A stretch of DNA of 64,000 bases. Origin: Marinobacter sp. DY40_1A1 (GTDB lineage: Bacteria; Pseudomonadota; Gammaproteobacteria; Pseudomonadales; Oleiphilaceae). The position numbers and the translations under genes were made by a program. How positions within the stretch are numbered: the stretch's first letter is position 1; every line of letters starts with the position of its first letter. The stretch is taken from positions 372,001 to 436,000 of the forward strand of contig NZ_VCHA01000002.1 in assembly GCF_016597815.1 (NCBI RefSeq). Direction: 5' to 3'. The notes below the pieces were generated by a model, which was given only the letters and a program-made list of their open reading frames with translations, was not told the origin of the DNA and did no database searches. Of this stretch, positions 9,411 through 18,410 are shown piece after piece.

Positions 9411-10568
9411 ATGAAAAGATTGCTACAACTTGCTCCTCTGGCGTTGGCCATTGCAGCAAGCTCTGCTTCTGCCCAAAGCACAGAAGACACCCTGGCCCGC
9501 ATGCAGCAGCAGCTGGATTCCATGCAGCAGCAGGTGAATACCGCCAAGAATGACCGTGTTCGTTTCAACGGTTTCTTCAGCACCGGTGTGGCAAAATCCA
9601 GCAACGATGCGGGATTTGACGGTATAACCGAAAAGACCAGCGTGGCAGATCTGAGCCTGTTCGCTCTGCAAGGAACGTTTGACGTTTCTGACAAGAGCCA
9701 GGCAGTTTTCCAGCTGGTAGGGCGCGGCGCAGAGGACTGGGACCCCGTAGTTGAGTGGGCCTACCTGAGCTACCGCCCCATAAACAACCTGCAGCTCCGT
9801 GCAGGTAAAATGCGCCTGCCGCTGTTCATGTATTCCGACTCCCTGGAAGTGGGCTACTCCCAGCCTTGGGCTCGGCCACCACAAAGCGTTTACGGCCCAA
9901 TTTCTATAAAAAGCTATGTAGGGGCAGATGCAACCTACACAATGAATCTGGACAACTCAGCCGTTACAGGCCAGCTCTTCACCGGATTCACCGATGAAGA
10001 GGGAACCACTGGGCCTTCAGAATTGAGGAACGTTTTCGGCACCACTCTCTCGTGGACTGACTATGTCTGGACTGCAAGAGCGATTGTCGGAACAGCTCAG
10101 GTCAACATTGATATTGACCTTAACCAGGATGGCGTACATGAGTATGCCCTTTCAGATGGTGAACGAGCCTTGTTCCTGGGCTTAGGCCTGGGCTATGACG
10201 ATGGCATCTGGCAGGTTATCTCGGAAGTAACGCGGGCAAAAATCGACGGAGAATTTGCAGATACAGACTCTGCATACGTTTCCGTGGGTCGTCGGTTTGG
10301 CAGCGTAACCCCCTACGCGGTAATTGGCTGGATCGAAAGTACGGATAACGACGACCGCACCTTTCTCGGACCAGCTTTGAACACCCGGAGAGACGAATAC
10401 AGTATTGGTGCACGCTGGGACATCACACCAGGTGTTGCAATCAAAGGGGACGTTACTCACGTAACCGGCTTTGAGAATGCTGCAGGAGGACTGGATGCTG
10501 CTTACGTTCTGCCAGCTGGCAAAAACAGCACCAACGTCTACACCCTGAAACTCGACTCGGCGTTTTAA
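9411..10568 (+). CDS. Outer membrane porin (phosphate-selective OprP/OprO-like)
   Basis: 385-residue protein with a signal peptide MKRLLQLAPLALAIAASSASA, a short glutamine-rich coiled coil (LARMQQQLDSMQQQVN), and alternating beta strands ending in the C-terminal phenylalanine LKLDSAF needed for barrel assembly. The block LQLRAGKMRLPLFMYSDSLE resembles phosphate-selective and related porins. An alternative ATG at 9396 would add five residues. It follows the chemoreceptor by 33 bases and precedes a PstS-like gene by 11 bases, suggesting one unit. The substrate is inferred, not shown. Confidence 0.8.
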   Translation: MKRLLQLAPLALAIAASSASAQSTEDTLARMQQQLDSMQQQVNTAKNDRVRFNGFFSTGVAKSSNDAGFDGITEKTSVADLSLFALQGTFDVSDKSQAVFQLVGRGAEDWDPVVEWAYLSYRPINNLQLRAGKMRLPLFMYSDSLEVGYSQPWARPPQSVYGPISIKSYVGADATYTMNLDNSAVTGQLFTGFTDEEGTTGPSELRNVFGTTLSWTDYVWTARAIVGTAQVNIDIDLNQDGVHEYALSDGERALFLGLGLGYDDGIWQVISEVTRAKIDGEFADTDSAYVSVGRRFGSVTPYAVIGWIESTDNDDRTFLGPALNTRRDEYSIGARWDITPGVAIKGDVTHVTGFENAAGGLDAAYVLPAGKNSTNVYTLKLDSAF

Positions 10569-10579
10569 CGGAGGCCCCT

Positions 10580-10993
10580 ATGAAAAAGCTAAGCCTGATG
10601 TTTGCGGCCAGCTTGCTGGTTAGCCCCCTTGCTCTGGCCGATGTTGTAGTGATCGGCCACAGTGCTGGCCCAGACAGCATCACCGAAAATCAAGTGCGCG
10701 ATCTGTACCTTAATCGCAGTAATGAACTGCCCGACGGACAGAAAGCCACAACATTTGAAATGGCCAGTGGCGACGCGGTGCGCGCTCAGTTCCACGACAA
10801 GATCACCGGGCGCAACGATGCCCAGCTCAAGGCCTTCTGGTCCAAGCAGGTGTTTACCGGCCGTGGCCAACCGCCCGCCGAAGTAAACAATGCCGCAGCA
10901 ATGAAAGCGCGGGTTTCATCGACGCCAGGCAGCATCGGCTACATTGATGAAGCCGATGTAGACAGTTCTGTTAAGGTTATATTTACACCTTAA
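10580..10993 (+). CDS. Small PstS-like periplasmic substrate-binding protein
   Basis: 137-residue protein with a signal peptide (MKKLSLMFAASLLVSPLALA) and one domain resembling the PstS-like phosphate-binding family: VVVIGHSAGPDSITENQVRD, FWSKQVFTGRGQPPAEVNN and GSIGYIDEADVD. Full PstS has about 320 residues, so this is the compact single-lobe variety. A strong GGAGG precedes the ATG, 11 bases after the porin. No ABC permease or ATPase is nearby, so it more likely feeds a receptor or the porin than a transporter. Confidence 0.8.
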   Translation: MKKLSLMFAASLLVSPLALADVVVIGHSAGPDSITENQVRDLYLNRSNELPDGQKATTFEMASGDAVRAQFHDKITGRNDAQLKAFWSKQVFTGRGQPPAEVNNAAAMKARVSSTPGSIGYIDEADVDSSVKVIFTP

Positions 10994-11004
10994 ACAGTTG
11001 CCGA

Positions 11005-11043
11005 AAACACAGAAGGCGAGCCATTGGCTCGCCTTCTGTGTTT
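11005..11043. terminator. Bidirectional intrinsic terminator
   Basis: Perfect 15-base stem (CACAGAAGGCGAGCC and its complement) with a three-base loop at 11008-11040, extended by AAA/TTT pairs outside. A-rich on the left and T-rich on the right, it can stop both the chemoreceptor unit and the convergent gabD. Confidence 0.88.
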
Positions 11044-11061
11044 AAAAGGACTGCCCAGAGA

Positions 11062-12516
11062 TCAGAAGCCCCTCGGTATCGTTTGCGCTTCAACAAACTC
11101 GAACAACCCCTCAAGCCCGCCTTCGCGGCCGATTCCAGATGCCTTCATGCCGCCGAATGGCGCCTCAGGCGTAGGCCCTGAACCTGTATTCCAACCCACG
11201 TGCCCAAACCGCAAACCTGCAGCTACCCGCTGGGCACGCTCCGCATCTGCCGTGAACACGTAGGAAGCCAGGCCGAATTCAGTATCGTTACCCGCCTCGA
11301 TAACCTCTTCCTCGGTGCGGAAACTGGCCATAGGCACCAGGGGGCCGAAGGTTTCTTCCCGTGAACAGCACATATCCGGAGTGACGCCGGAAATAACCGT
11401 TGGTGGGAAAAACAGGTGGCCCTCACCCAGATCACCAGGCTGCTTGCCCGCAACCAGGGCAGCACCTTTGTTCAAGGCGTCTTCCAAGTGGCGTTTTACC
11501 TTGTCGAAGCCGGCTTTATTAATCAGTGGACCAAGATCAACATCACCTGCGATGCCATCCCCAACAGTCATTTTGTTCACCCGCTCCGCAAGCTTCGCAC
11601 CAAAGGCGTCCATCACCTTCTCATGCACGAAAATCCGGTTTGCGCACACGCAGGTTTGCCCGCTGCCACGGAATTTGTTGGCAATCAGGTTGTCTGCGGC
11701 GGCGTCCAGATTCGCATCATCAAATACGATAAACGGCGCGTTGCCACCCAGCTCCAAAGCCAGTTTTTTAATCTGGTCAGCGGTGTCCACAACCAGCTTA
11801 CGGCCAACCTCTGTCGACCCGGTAAAGCTCAACATGGGCACATCCGGGCTTTCGCACAGAACCTTGCCAATCACGCTGGCCTTTCCCATCACCAGGTTCA
11901 CCATGCCATCAGGCAGGTCCACATGTTTGTCCATCAACTCGAACAGCGCAATCATGGTCAATGGCGTTTCGCTTGCCGGCTTGATCACTGAGGGACAACC
12001 AGCAGCCAGGGCCGCCGACAGCTTCTTGGCAATCATACCAATGGGAAAATTCCAGGGCGTGATGAGAGCCGTTACCCCAACCGGGCGATAATGAACGGTC
12101 CAGGTACAGTCTCGTGGTTTTCCGGGGAGCTCGTGAGCGTCCAGCGCCTGAATATTCTTCGAGCAGTAATCGAAAAAGCCCGCGGCATAATCCACCTCAC
12201 CCTGGGCTTCGTTCAAAGGCTTGCCGTGCTCCAGACACAGGACCCTGCCTACTTCTTCCTTGTTTGCCCTGAGCGCATCACGAATGTCTTCCAGCCATTT
12301 CCTGCGGGTTTCGATGGAGTAGGGGTGGGTCAGCTGCAGCGCAGACTTGCCTGCCTCGATCGCCGCCTTCACCTCACTTTCAGGCATGGAGGCAACCTGC
12401 GCAATCACCTTGCCCGTTGCCGGGTTGTAAACATCAAAGGTGTTGCCCTGTTCATTGTCAGTCCAGCGACCGCCGATGTAGCCAGTCATCTTTCCCAGCA
12501 GTGGTGACTCGATCAT
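11062..12516 (-). CDS. gabD: Succinate-semialdehyde dehydrogenase (NAD(P)+)
   Basis: 484-residue aldehyde dehydrogenase oxidising succinate semialdehyde to succinate, the last step of GABA and putrescine degradation. LSFTGSTEVGRKL (cofactor site), LALELGGNAPF (general-base Glu) and GSGQTCVCANR (catalytic Cys) are all intact and match GabD. A CAGGAG Shine-Dalgarno precedes ATG 12516. It is divergent, over 224 bases, from an acetylpolyamine deacetylase gene, which suggests a shared polyamine catabolic role. Confidence 0.92.
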   Translation of the reverse strand: MIESPLLGKMTGYIGGRWTDNEQGNTFDVYNPATGKVIAQVASMPESEVKAAIEAGKSALQLTHPYSIETRRKWLEDIRDALRANKEEVGRVLCLEHGKPLNEAQGEVDYAAGFFDYCSKNIQALDAHELPGKPRDCTWTVHYRPVGVTALITPWNFPIGMIAKKLSAALAAGCPSVIKPASETPLTMIALFELMDKHVDLPDGMVNLVMGKASVIGKVLCESPDVPMLSFTGSTEVGRKLVVDTADQIKKLALELGGNAPFIVFDDANLDAAADNLIANKFRGSGQTCVCANRIFVHEKVMDAFGAKLAERVNKMTVGDGIAGDVDLGPLINKAGFDKVKRHLEDALNKGAALVAGKQPGDLGEGHLFFPPTVISGVTPDMCCSREETFGPLVPMASFRTEEEVIEAGNDTEFGLASYVFTADAERAQRVAAGLRFGHVGWNTGSGPTPEAPFGGMKASGIGREGGLEGLFEFVEAQTIPRGF

Positions 12517-12740
12517 TTCGGCTCCTGTTCAGTCAGTAACGACACCCACAAAGGTGCACGGTTGTATGAATTGAATCCGTCCTTCATCTTGGATGCTGAA
12601 TCACTACCTGTAAAGTCGATGGCCCGGCTTTTGACCAATCCCAATCTGTGCCTATACTCCCAAGTGCTCATACTCACAGTGTCTGCATTCACAGCAACTG
12701 GGTAATACCGCAGCAGCACCGGAAACCAGGAGGTCGGATA

Positions 12741-13754
12741 ATGAAAGCATTTTTCCATCCAGCTCAAGACAAGCATTCCCCCCAATCCTACTTCACCCGG
12801 GGTCAGATGCGTCAGCCTCAAGAGGTGCCAGATCGCACCCACCAAATGCTGGAGGGTTTGAAAGCGGCAGGAATACCGGTATTGCAGCCTTCTGACCAGG
12901 GAGCCAGGCCGATTGCCAAGGTGCACGATCTGGGGTATCTGCGCTTTCTCGAGTCAGCTCACCGTCGTTGGAAGGAAATGGACGATTGGGGCGAGGAAGT
13001 CATGTCCAACATCTTCGTTCGCTCCCCGAACCACCTGACAGGCATCCTGGCAGAAGCGGCCCGGTACCAGGCCGATGGCAGTAGCCCTATCGGGGAGCAC
13101 ACTTGGGAAGCAGCCTACTGGTCGGCTCAGACCGCTCTGGCTGCCGCCGACGCACTCATGGCAGGAGATCGCACCTCCTACGCGGTGTGCCGCCCACCAG
13201 GGCATCATGCCCGTAAGGATTCCGCAGGTGGCTTCTGCTATCTCAACAATGCCGCCATTGCCGCCGAGCACATGAAATCCCGGTTCCCTCGTCTGGTTAT
13301 TCTGGATCCCGACATGCACCACGGCCAGGGCATTCAGGAAATCTTCTATGAGCGCAGCGATGTGCTCTACATATCCATTCACGGCGACCCGACCAACTTC
13401 TACCCGGTGGTGTCTGGCTTTGAGAATGAGCGTGGCGAAGGTGAGGGGTACGGTTACAACATCAACCTGCCCATGCCCCATGGTTCATCAGAGGACGACT
13501 TTTTCACGAAGGTGGAGGAGGCTATGGCGGCCATCAAGCTGTTCCAGCCGGATGCACTGATTCTGACCCTCGGCTTTGATATCTATAAAGACGACCCTCA
13601 AGCCAAAGTGTCAGTAACCTCGGAGGGATTTTGCAGACTTGGCACTCACATGCGCCAGCTCGGCCTCCCTACACTGGTCGTGCAGGAAGGCGGCTATGAT
13701 CTGGATAGCCTGAGCGAGAACGTACAGCAGTTCTTCAAAGGGATGGGCAGCTAA
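12741..13754 (+). CDS. Acetylpolyamine amidohydrolase / histone deacetylase family protein
   Basis: 337-residue zinc hydrolase of the class II HDAC-like family. Visible are CRPPGHHARKDSAGGFCYLN (catalytic His pair), the metal ligands in ILDPDMHHGQG, a distal Asp in LILTLGFDIYKDDP, and the active-site Tyr region QEGGYDLDSL. Bacterial members deacetylate acetylputrescine and acetylcadaverine. The frame is open from 12648, but AGGAGG seven bases before ATG 12741 fixes the start. It is divergent from gabD and its stop is three bases from the convergent thiI stop. Confidence 0.9.
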   Translation: MKAFFHPAQDKHSPQSYFTRGQMRQPQEVPDRTHQMLEGLKAAGIPVLQPSDQGARPIAKVHDLGYLRFLESAHRRWKEMDDWGEEVMSNIFVRSPNHLTGILAEAARYQADGSSPIGEHTWEAAYWSAQTALAAADALMAGDRTSYAVCRPPGHHARKDSAGGFCYLNNAAIAAEHMKSRFPRLVILDPDMHHGQGIQEIFYERSDVLYISIHGDPTNFYPVVSGFENERGEGEGYGYNINLPMPHGSSEDDFFTKVEEAMAAIKLFQPDALILTLGFDIYKDDPQAKVSVTSEGFCRLGTHMRQLGLPTLVVQEGGYDLDSLSENVQQFFKGMGS

Positions 13755-13757
13755 AAC

Positions 13758-15212
13758 CTATGACGCGGGCGCGTAAACTTTAATGTTTTCGTGCCCTTCT
13801 GCTTTCAGGTGCACCGCATGCATCCGGCTCATGGCGCCGCGATCACAATACAGTAGATACTGGCGGTTGGCAGGAAGTTCCGGGACCTTTCGGTTCAGTT
13901 CGTAAAACGGGATTTTCAGAATCTCATTGCCAGTGAGCATCAAAGGCGACTGCTCCCCTTCCGACGGGTGGCGCACGTCAATAACCACGTCGCTTACCGC
14001 TGGTGTTTTTACCAACTCCACATCTTCGGGTGTGGTGGTTGTATCCAGCAAATCACTGACCAGCGTCTCTTCACGGGCTTCAATAGCCTGCACCAGAACC
14101 TGCGGATCCATCTCGGCCTCATCGGCTTCCACCCGGTACAAACGGGCCCGGGTGGTCGGCTTCTGGGAGATAACACCACAATACTCAGGCATGTTGCGCG
14201 CGTATGTCTCGGTGCCAATTTCCCGTGCAAGCTTGATGATGGCTTCCTTATCCATCGCGATCAAAGGGCGCAAAACCACTTCGTCGCTGGCCCGGTCAAC
14301 AACGTTCAGGTTGGTCAATGTCTGGCTCGACACCTGGGCCACCGCATCACCCGTCACCAGGCCAGCGGCGTTATTGCTGCGCGCAAGCTCACTCGCGGCC
14401 TTCAACATTTGCCGTTTGAGCACCACGCCCCAATGCCGGTGACTAACCGACTTCATGATCTCTTCCACCACACCATCAAAAGGCACGGAGATAAACTTGG
14501 CGCCGTGGGATGCTCCGTAACGGCTCCACACGTAGTGAACCACTTGGCGTACACCCACTTCGTGAGCGACACCACCAAGATTGAAAAACAAAAAGTGGCT
14601 ACGCATGCCCCGGCGCAGCATCAGATAGGCCGCTACCGACGAATCGTAACCGCCCGAGATCAGCGTCAATACATTCTCGACACTGCCCAGCGGGTAGCCC
14701 CCCAAGCCGCGATGTTTGCGATTGGCAATGTGGAACTGGTCGTCCCGCACCTCGATACGCACCTCTACTTCAGGTGAGCGCAAATCAACGCTGGCACCCG
14801 ATGCGGACAGGTAGAGTTCGCTGCCCACAAAACGCTGGAGGTCCACTGAGCGGAAGTCATGCTTTCCGTGCCGCCGGGACCGAACAGCAAAGGTTTTCCC
14901 GTCGAGGCGGCCAGCGAACGCTGCCACGGCTTTTTCGGCAATATCCTCAAGGCTGACAAGCGGGAAGGCGGCGATTTCCTGAATAGTGGAAATACCGGGG
15001 ATACGCATCAGTTCATCCACCACCGCGCCCGCCAGACCGCGGCCTTCGGGCACATCAACATCTACTCGGTCCCAGCTGCCTTCTACGACAATATCCTCGT
15101 CAAGCCGGGTCAGAATTCTACGGATGTTCTGGCGCAGCTGACGCATCTGGCGACGACGAACAGGCTTGCTCTTGATAGCAACCTCAGAGGCAGGACGAAT
15201 AAGCAGTTTCAT
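13758..15212 (-). CDS. thiI: tRNA uridine 4-sulfurtransferase ThiI with rhodanese domain
   Basis: 484-residue enzyme making s4U8 in tRNA and, in many bacteria, supplying sulfur for the thiazole of thiamine. Order: ferredoxin-like and THUMP domain (about 1-165), PP-loop ATP pyrophosphatase with ISGGYDSSVAAYL near residue 183, the conserved Cys in NMPEYCGVIS near residue 345, and a C-terminal rhodanese domain with the persulfide Cys in LYCDRGAMSRMHA. Both catalytic cysteines are present. It is convergent with the deacetylase gene, without a visible terminator. Confidence 0.95.
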   Translation of the reverse strand: MKLLIRPASEVAIKSKPVRRRQMRQLRQNIRRILTRLDEDIVVEGSWDRVDVDVPEGRGLAGAVVDELMRIPGISTIQEIAAFPLVSLEDIAEKAVAAFAGRLDGKTFAVRSRRHGKHDFRSVDLQRFVGSELYLSASGASVDLRSPEVEVRIEVRDDQFHIANRKHRGLGGYPLGSVENVLTLISGGYDSSVAAYLMLRRGMRSHFLFFNLGGVAHEVGVRQVVHYVWSRYGASHGAKFISVPFDGVVEEIMKSVSHRHWGVVLKRQMLKAASELARSNNAAGLVTGDAVAQVSSQTLTNLNVVDRASDEVVLRPLIAMDKEAIIKLAREIGTETYARNMPEYCGVISQKPTTRARLYRVEADEAEMDPQVLVQAIEAREETLVSDLLDTTTTPEDVELVKTPAVSDVVIDVRHPSEGEQSPLMLTGNEILKIPFYELNRKVPELPANRQYLLYCDRGAMSRMHAVHLKAEGHENIKVYAPAS

Positions 15213-15322
15213 AAATGGGCGTTTTGTCGAATGGTGTATGATCAGGAGAGCGCATAGTGTAACGCTTCGGCGTTATGCCTCAAAATCGGGTATTACCGCA
15301 ACACTCAGGAGCTTTTCCGTTC

Positions 15323-16705
15323 ATGACTGCACCCACCATCAATGCCCTCGTATCCCCTGAGGGCAGCTTGGAAATACTGTCCAATCACGAGGTCAATCTA
15401 CTTAAAGATAAAAGCGAGGGCGGCTTGTATCAGCTGTTCAGGCAATGCGCTCTGGCTGTGCTGAATACCGGTGCTGTGACCGATGACTGCCAGGACCTGA
15501 TGCAGACCTACGCGGATTTCGATATACGCCTGATACCCCAGCCCCGAGGGTTAAAGCTTGAGCTGATTAACGCGCCGGCCCATGCATTTGTGGATGATGA
15601 AATGCTCCTGGCGATTCGGGAGCACCTGTTCTCGGTTCTGCGGGATATCGTGTACACCCACTCCACGCCCAAGTTTGCAGGAATTCTGAAAGGCAACGGG
15701 CCTGAAGACCTGACCAACATGGTTTTCCATATACTGCGCAATGCCCGGGCTCTGAAGACAGGTCGGCAGCCCGATCTGGTCGTATGCTGGGGCGGGCACT
15801 CCATCAGCCATGAGGAATACCAGTACAGCAAGGAAGTTGGCCACCAGCTTGGCTTGCGAGAGCTGAGTATATGCACCGGATGCGGCCCCGGGGCCATGAA
15901 AGGCCCGATGAAAGGCGCAACAATAGGCCACGCAAAGCAGCGGGTTAAAAACGGTCGCTACATAGGCATTACTGAGCCCGGCATCATTGGTGCAGAAGCG
16001 CCTAATCCCATCGTTAATGAACTGATTATCATGCCGGATATTGAAAAACGTCTGGAAGCCTTTGTGCGCTGCGGGCACGGCGTTATTGTCTTCCCCGGGG
16101 GCGTCGGCACCGCTGAGGAAATTCTTTACCTGCTGGGCATCCTTCTGCATCCGGACAATGCTGACCTGCCCTTCCCGGTGGTTTTCACTGGCAGAAAAGA
16201 AAATGCTGAGTACTTCGAGATGATCGACAAATTCATCCGCACAGCGCTTGGGGATGAAGCCGCCAAAAAGTACGAAATTATTATCGATGACCCCGTGTTG
16301 GTGGCCCAGACCATGAAAAAGGGACTCAAAGACGTCGAAACCTTCCGCCGTGCGATGCAGGATGCGTATTATTTTAACTGGATGCTGAAAATCGACCCTG
16401 TATTCCAGATGCCCTTCGAGCCGGATCACGAAAACATGCTGGCCCTGGAGCTACACCGTGATCAGCCGGTCCATCTGATCGCTGCGAATCTGAGGAAGGC
16501 ATTCAGTGGCATAGTGGCTGGTAACGTAAAGGATGGGGGTATCCGAAAGGTGCAGGAGAAGGGACCTTTTGAGATCACTGGGGATCCGTCCCTGATCAAG
16601 CCTCTTGAAGCTATGCTCGAACAGTTTGTTGCCAATAACCGCATGAAGCTACCGGGATCTTCGGCTTATCGCCCAAGCTACCGAATCATTAGTACAGCAG
16701 CCTGA
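15323..16705 (+). CDS. ppnN: Nucleotide 5'-monophosphate nucleosidase PpnN (LOG family)
   Basis: 460-residue enzyme cleaving purine and pyrimidine nucleoside monophosphates to base and ribose 5-phosphate; the E. coli enzyme is stimulated by (p)ppGpp. The central LOG/lysine-decarboxylase-like fold shows CTGCGPGAMKGPMKGA and VFPGGVGTAEEILYLLG, matching PGGxGTxxE, with PpnN-type N- and C-terminal extensions. The start is ATG 15323 (MTAPTINALVSPEG) after a CAGGAG motif; the frame is open further upstream. The stop codon lies in the loop of a hairpin. Confidence 0.93.
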   Translation: MTAPTINALVSPEGSLEILSNHEVNLLKDKSEGGLYQLFRQCALAVLNTGAVTDDCQDLMQTYADFDIRLIPQPRGLKLELINAPAHAFVDDEMLLAIREHLFSVLRDIVYTHSTPKFAGILKGNGPEDLTNMVFHILRNARALKTGRQPDLVVCWGGHSISHEEYQYSKEVGHQLGLRELSICTGCGPGAMKGPMKGATIGHAKQRVKNGRYIGITEPGIIGAEAPNPIVNELIIMPDIEKRLEAFVRCGHGVIVFPGGVGTAEEILYLLGILLHPDNADLPFPVVFTGRKENAEYFEMIDKFIRTALGDEAAKKYEIIIDDPVLVAQTMKKGLKDVETFRRAMQDAYYFNWMLKIDPVFQMPFEPDHENMLALELHRDQPVHLIAANLRKAFSGIVAGNVKDGGIRKVQEKGPFEITGDPSLIKPLEAMLEQFVANNRMKLPGSSAYRPSYRIISTAA

Positions 16706-16719
16706 GCTGCTGTACTAAT
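16688..16719. terminator. Hairpin spanning the ppnN stop codon
   Basis: Perfect 14-base stem (ATTAGTACAGCAGC and its complement) with a four-base loop ctga holding the ppnN TGA. It lies between convergent ppnN and the cytochrome c gene. There is no long T-tract, so a bidirectional terminator is likely but not proven. Confidence 0.65.
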
Positions 16720-16729
16720 GCAATAACGC

Positions 16730-17065
16730 TTACTTGCCGCCAGCTGGCAGACTTGCGTAGTAAGCTGCCAGGTTAGCAATATCCTCATCGCTGAGAGAAG
16801 CTGCCTGACCCTGCATGATTGCCGCCATGCCGCCGTTACGTTCTTTGCTTCTGTACGCCTTCAGTGCAGAAACCAGATACTGCTCATGCTGGCCCGCGAG
16901 GTTGGCGTACATCGGAATCTGTGCAATACCGTTCTGGCCGTGGCAGGCAGCACACACTGCAGACTTCGCCTTGCCTGCCTCTACATTACCAGCCGCAGAA
17001 GCTACAGCAGGAACGGCGGCGCTCAGTGCGAAAAGACCTGCAACAGCATAGTGTTTAAGTTTCAT
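16730..17065 (-). CDS. Periplasmic class I cytochrome c (c553/c5 type)
   Basis: 111-residue monohaem protein. The signal peptide [20 protein letters not shown] continues to an ASA cleavage site; the haem motif CAACH is at residues 38-42; a distal methionine is available in GGMAAIM; the C-terminal helix is [15 protein letters not shown]. It carries electrons in the periplasm, probably to a terminal oxidase or peroxidase. It is monocistronic, with its start region 220 bases from the next gene. Confidence 0.9.
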   Translation of the reverse strand: MKLKHYAVAGLFALSAAVPAVASAAGNVEAGKAKSAVCAACHGQNGIAQIPMYANLAGQHEQYLVSALKAYRSKERNGGMAAIMQGQAASLSDEDIANLAAYYASLPAGGK

Positions 17066-17285
17066 TATGATTAACCTCTCATCATCGTTTTAAGTGTCGC
17101 GTATAGGTATTCTAAACCTAATAGAGAACTGGCGAGAAGTTATAGCACAGACGTAACATGTCGCAAATGCCATAGATCAATGCGATTCCTTCAAGACTCG
17201 CCATCTTTGACTTTTATCCAGTTACAGACGCTATGCAAACAAAAAACCGCACCAGAAAGCGTTTTATCACCCGGAGACTCCACTA

Positions 17286-18389
17286 ATGTCTGTAGAGGTT
17301 CAAGAACTTCCTTGTCGTGAGGGCCTCATCGGCTCACTGACCCTGAACTCCCCTACAACGCTAAATGCTTTATCCAGTGTGATGATCGCCCAATTAAGGG
17401 ATTGCCTTGCGCGCTGGGCTGACGACGAACGCATCTGTGTTGTTTTGATACGCGGCTCAGACAAAACCGGATTCTGCTCGGGCAGCGACCTGCGCGGGCT
17501 TTATCAATCAGTAACGGGCTCAACAAACAAAGAAGGCGCCTTCAGCATCCTGAGGCTCGAATACGAACTAATCTATGCTCTGCGCAGATTCCCCAAGCCC
17601 GTCGTTGCTATCGGGCATGGCCCCATCATGGGCAGTGGACTTGGTCTGTTTTCCGCCTGCCGGTACCGATTACTTACACCAGAGGCTTCGCTCGCCACGC
17701 CGGCCGTATCCATTGGACTGTTTCCGGGTGTGGGTGCCAGCTGGTTCCTCAATCGCCTGCCCGGCCGCCTCGGGTTATTTATGGGCCTGACCGGTGCTCA
17801 CCTGAATGTGAGCGACGCCCTGCGCGTTGGGCTGGCAGACATGGCATTACCAGACTCCAACCATCAAGGACTGCTCTCAAGCTTGCAGGCGGAGCGCTGG
17901 AGCGGTAACAGAGCAGCCGATGACAACCGTTTGTTTCGCTTGTTGAGCCAGGCTGAAACTCCGGACTATCCGGCGCTCCCCGCCAGCCACCTGGAGCTGC
18001 ACGAACGTGATATTGCGAGGCTGTGCGCCGGTTCCAGCCTGCCCGAGATCGTTGATCAACTGCTGGCTGCCCCTATCAATTCTGAGTGGTGGCAAGCCAA
18101 CGTCAGGACTCTCGAAGGCGGATGCCCGGTATCGGCCTGGCTGGTCTGGAACCAGCTTCAAAAAGCCCAGCAGATGTCATTGAAAGATGTATTCCGCATG
18201 GAGCTGGCCATGGCCTGGGAATGTGTACGCAGGCCCGATCTGGCAGAAGGTATTCGAGCAAAACTGATTGACCGGGACCAAAGCCCCCAATGGTCATTCG
18301 CCGACATTCGCGATGTACCCGATGCGGTAATTGATACTCACTTCCCGCCGGTATGGGACGATCAGACCGATCCCATGCAGCTTGAATAA
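17286..18389 (+). CDS. Enoyl-CoA hydratase/isomerase family protein, HIBYL-CoA hydrolase-like
   Basis: 367-residue crotonase-fold protein with the length and layout of 3-hydroxyisobutyryl-CoA hydrolase (valine degradation). GFCSGSDLRGLY stands where active members have (A/S)GGD, and ATPAVSIGLFPGVGASWFL stands where HIBCH has PE...IGLFPDVG. The catalytic Glu and Asp of HIBCH therefore appear replaced by Ala and Gly. A GGAG Shine-Dalgarno precedes ATG 17286. It is either a catalytically altered paralog or has another acyl-CoA role; no valine-pathway genes are adjacent. Confidence 0.8.
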   Translation: MSVEVQELPCREGLIGSLTLNSPTTLNALSSVMIAQLRDCLARWADDERICVVLIRGSDKTGFCSGSDLRGLYQSVTGSTNKEGAFSILRLEYELIYALRRFPKPVVAIGHGPIMGSGLGLFSACRYRLLTPEASLATPAVSIGLFPGVGASWFLNRLPGRLGLFMGLTGAHLNVSDALRVGLADMALPDSNHQGLLSSLQAERWSGNRAADDNRLFRLLSQAETPDYPALPASHLELHERDIARLCAGSSLPEIVDQLLAAPINSEWWQANVRTLEGGCPVSAWLVWNQLQKAQQMSLKDVFRMELAMAWECVRRPDLAEGIRAKLIDRDQSPQWSFADIRDVPDAVIDTHFPPVWDDQTDPMQLE

Positions 18390-18410
18390 TATGGGTTAAA
18401 TCTGAAGGCT

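Noticed and set aside
13968..14777. 269-residue plus-strand reading frame
   Set aside because: Antisense of thiI, whose catalytic motifs are intact.
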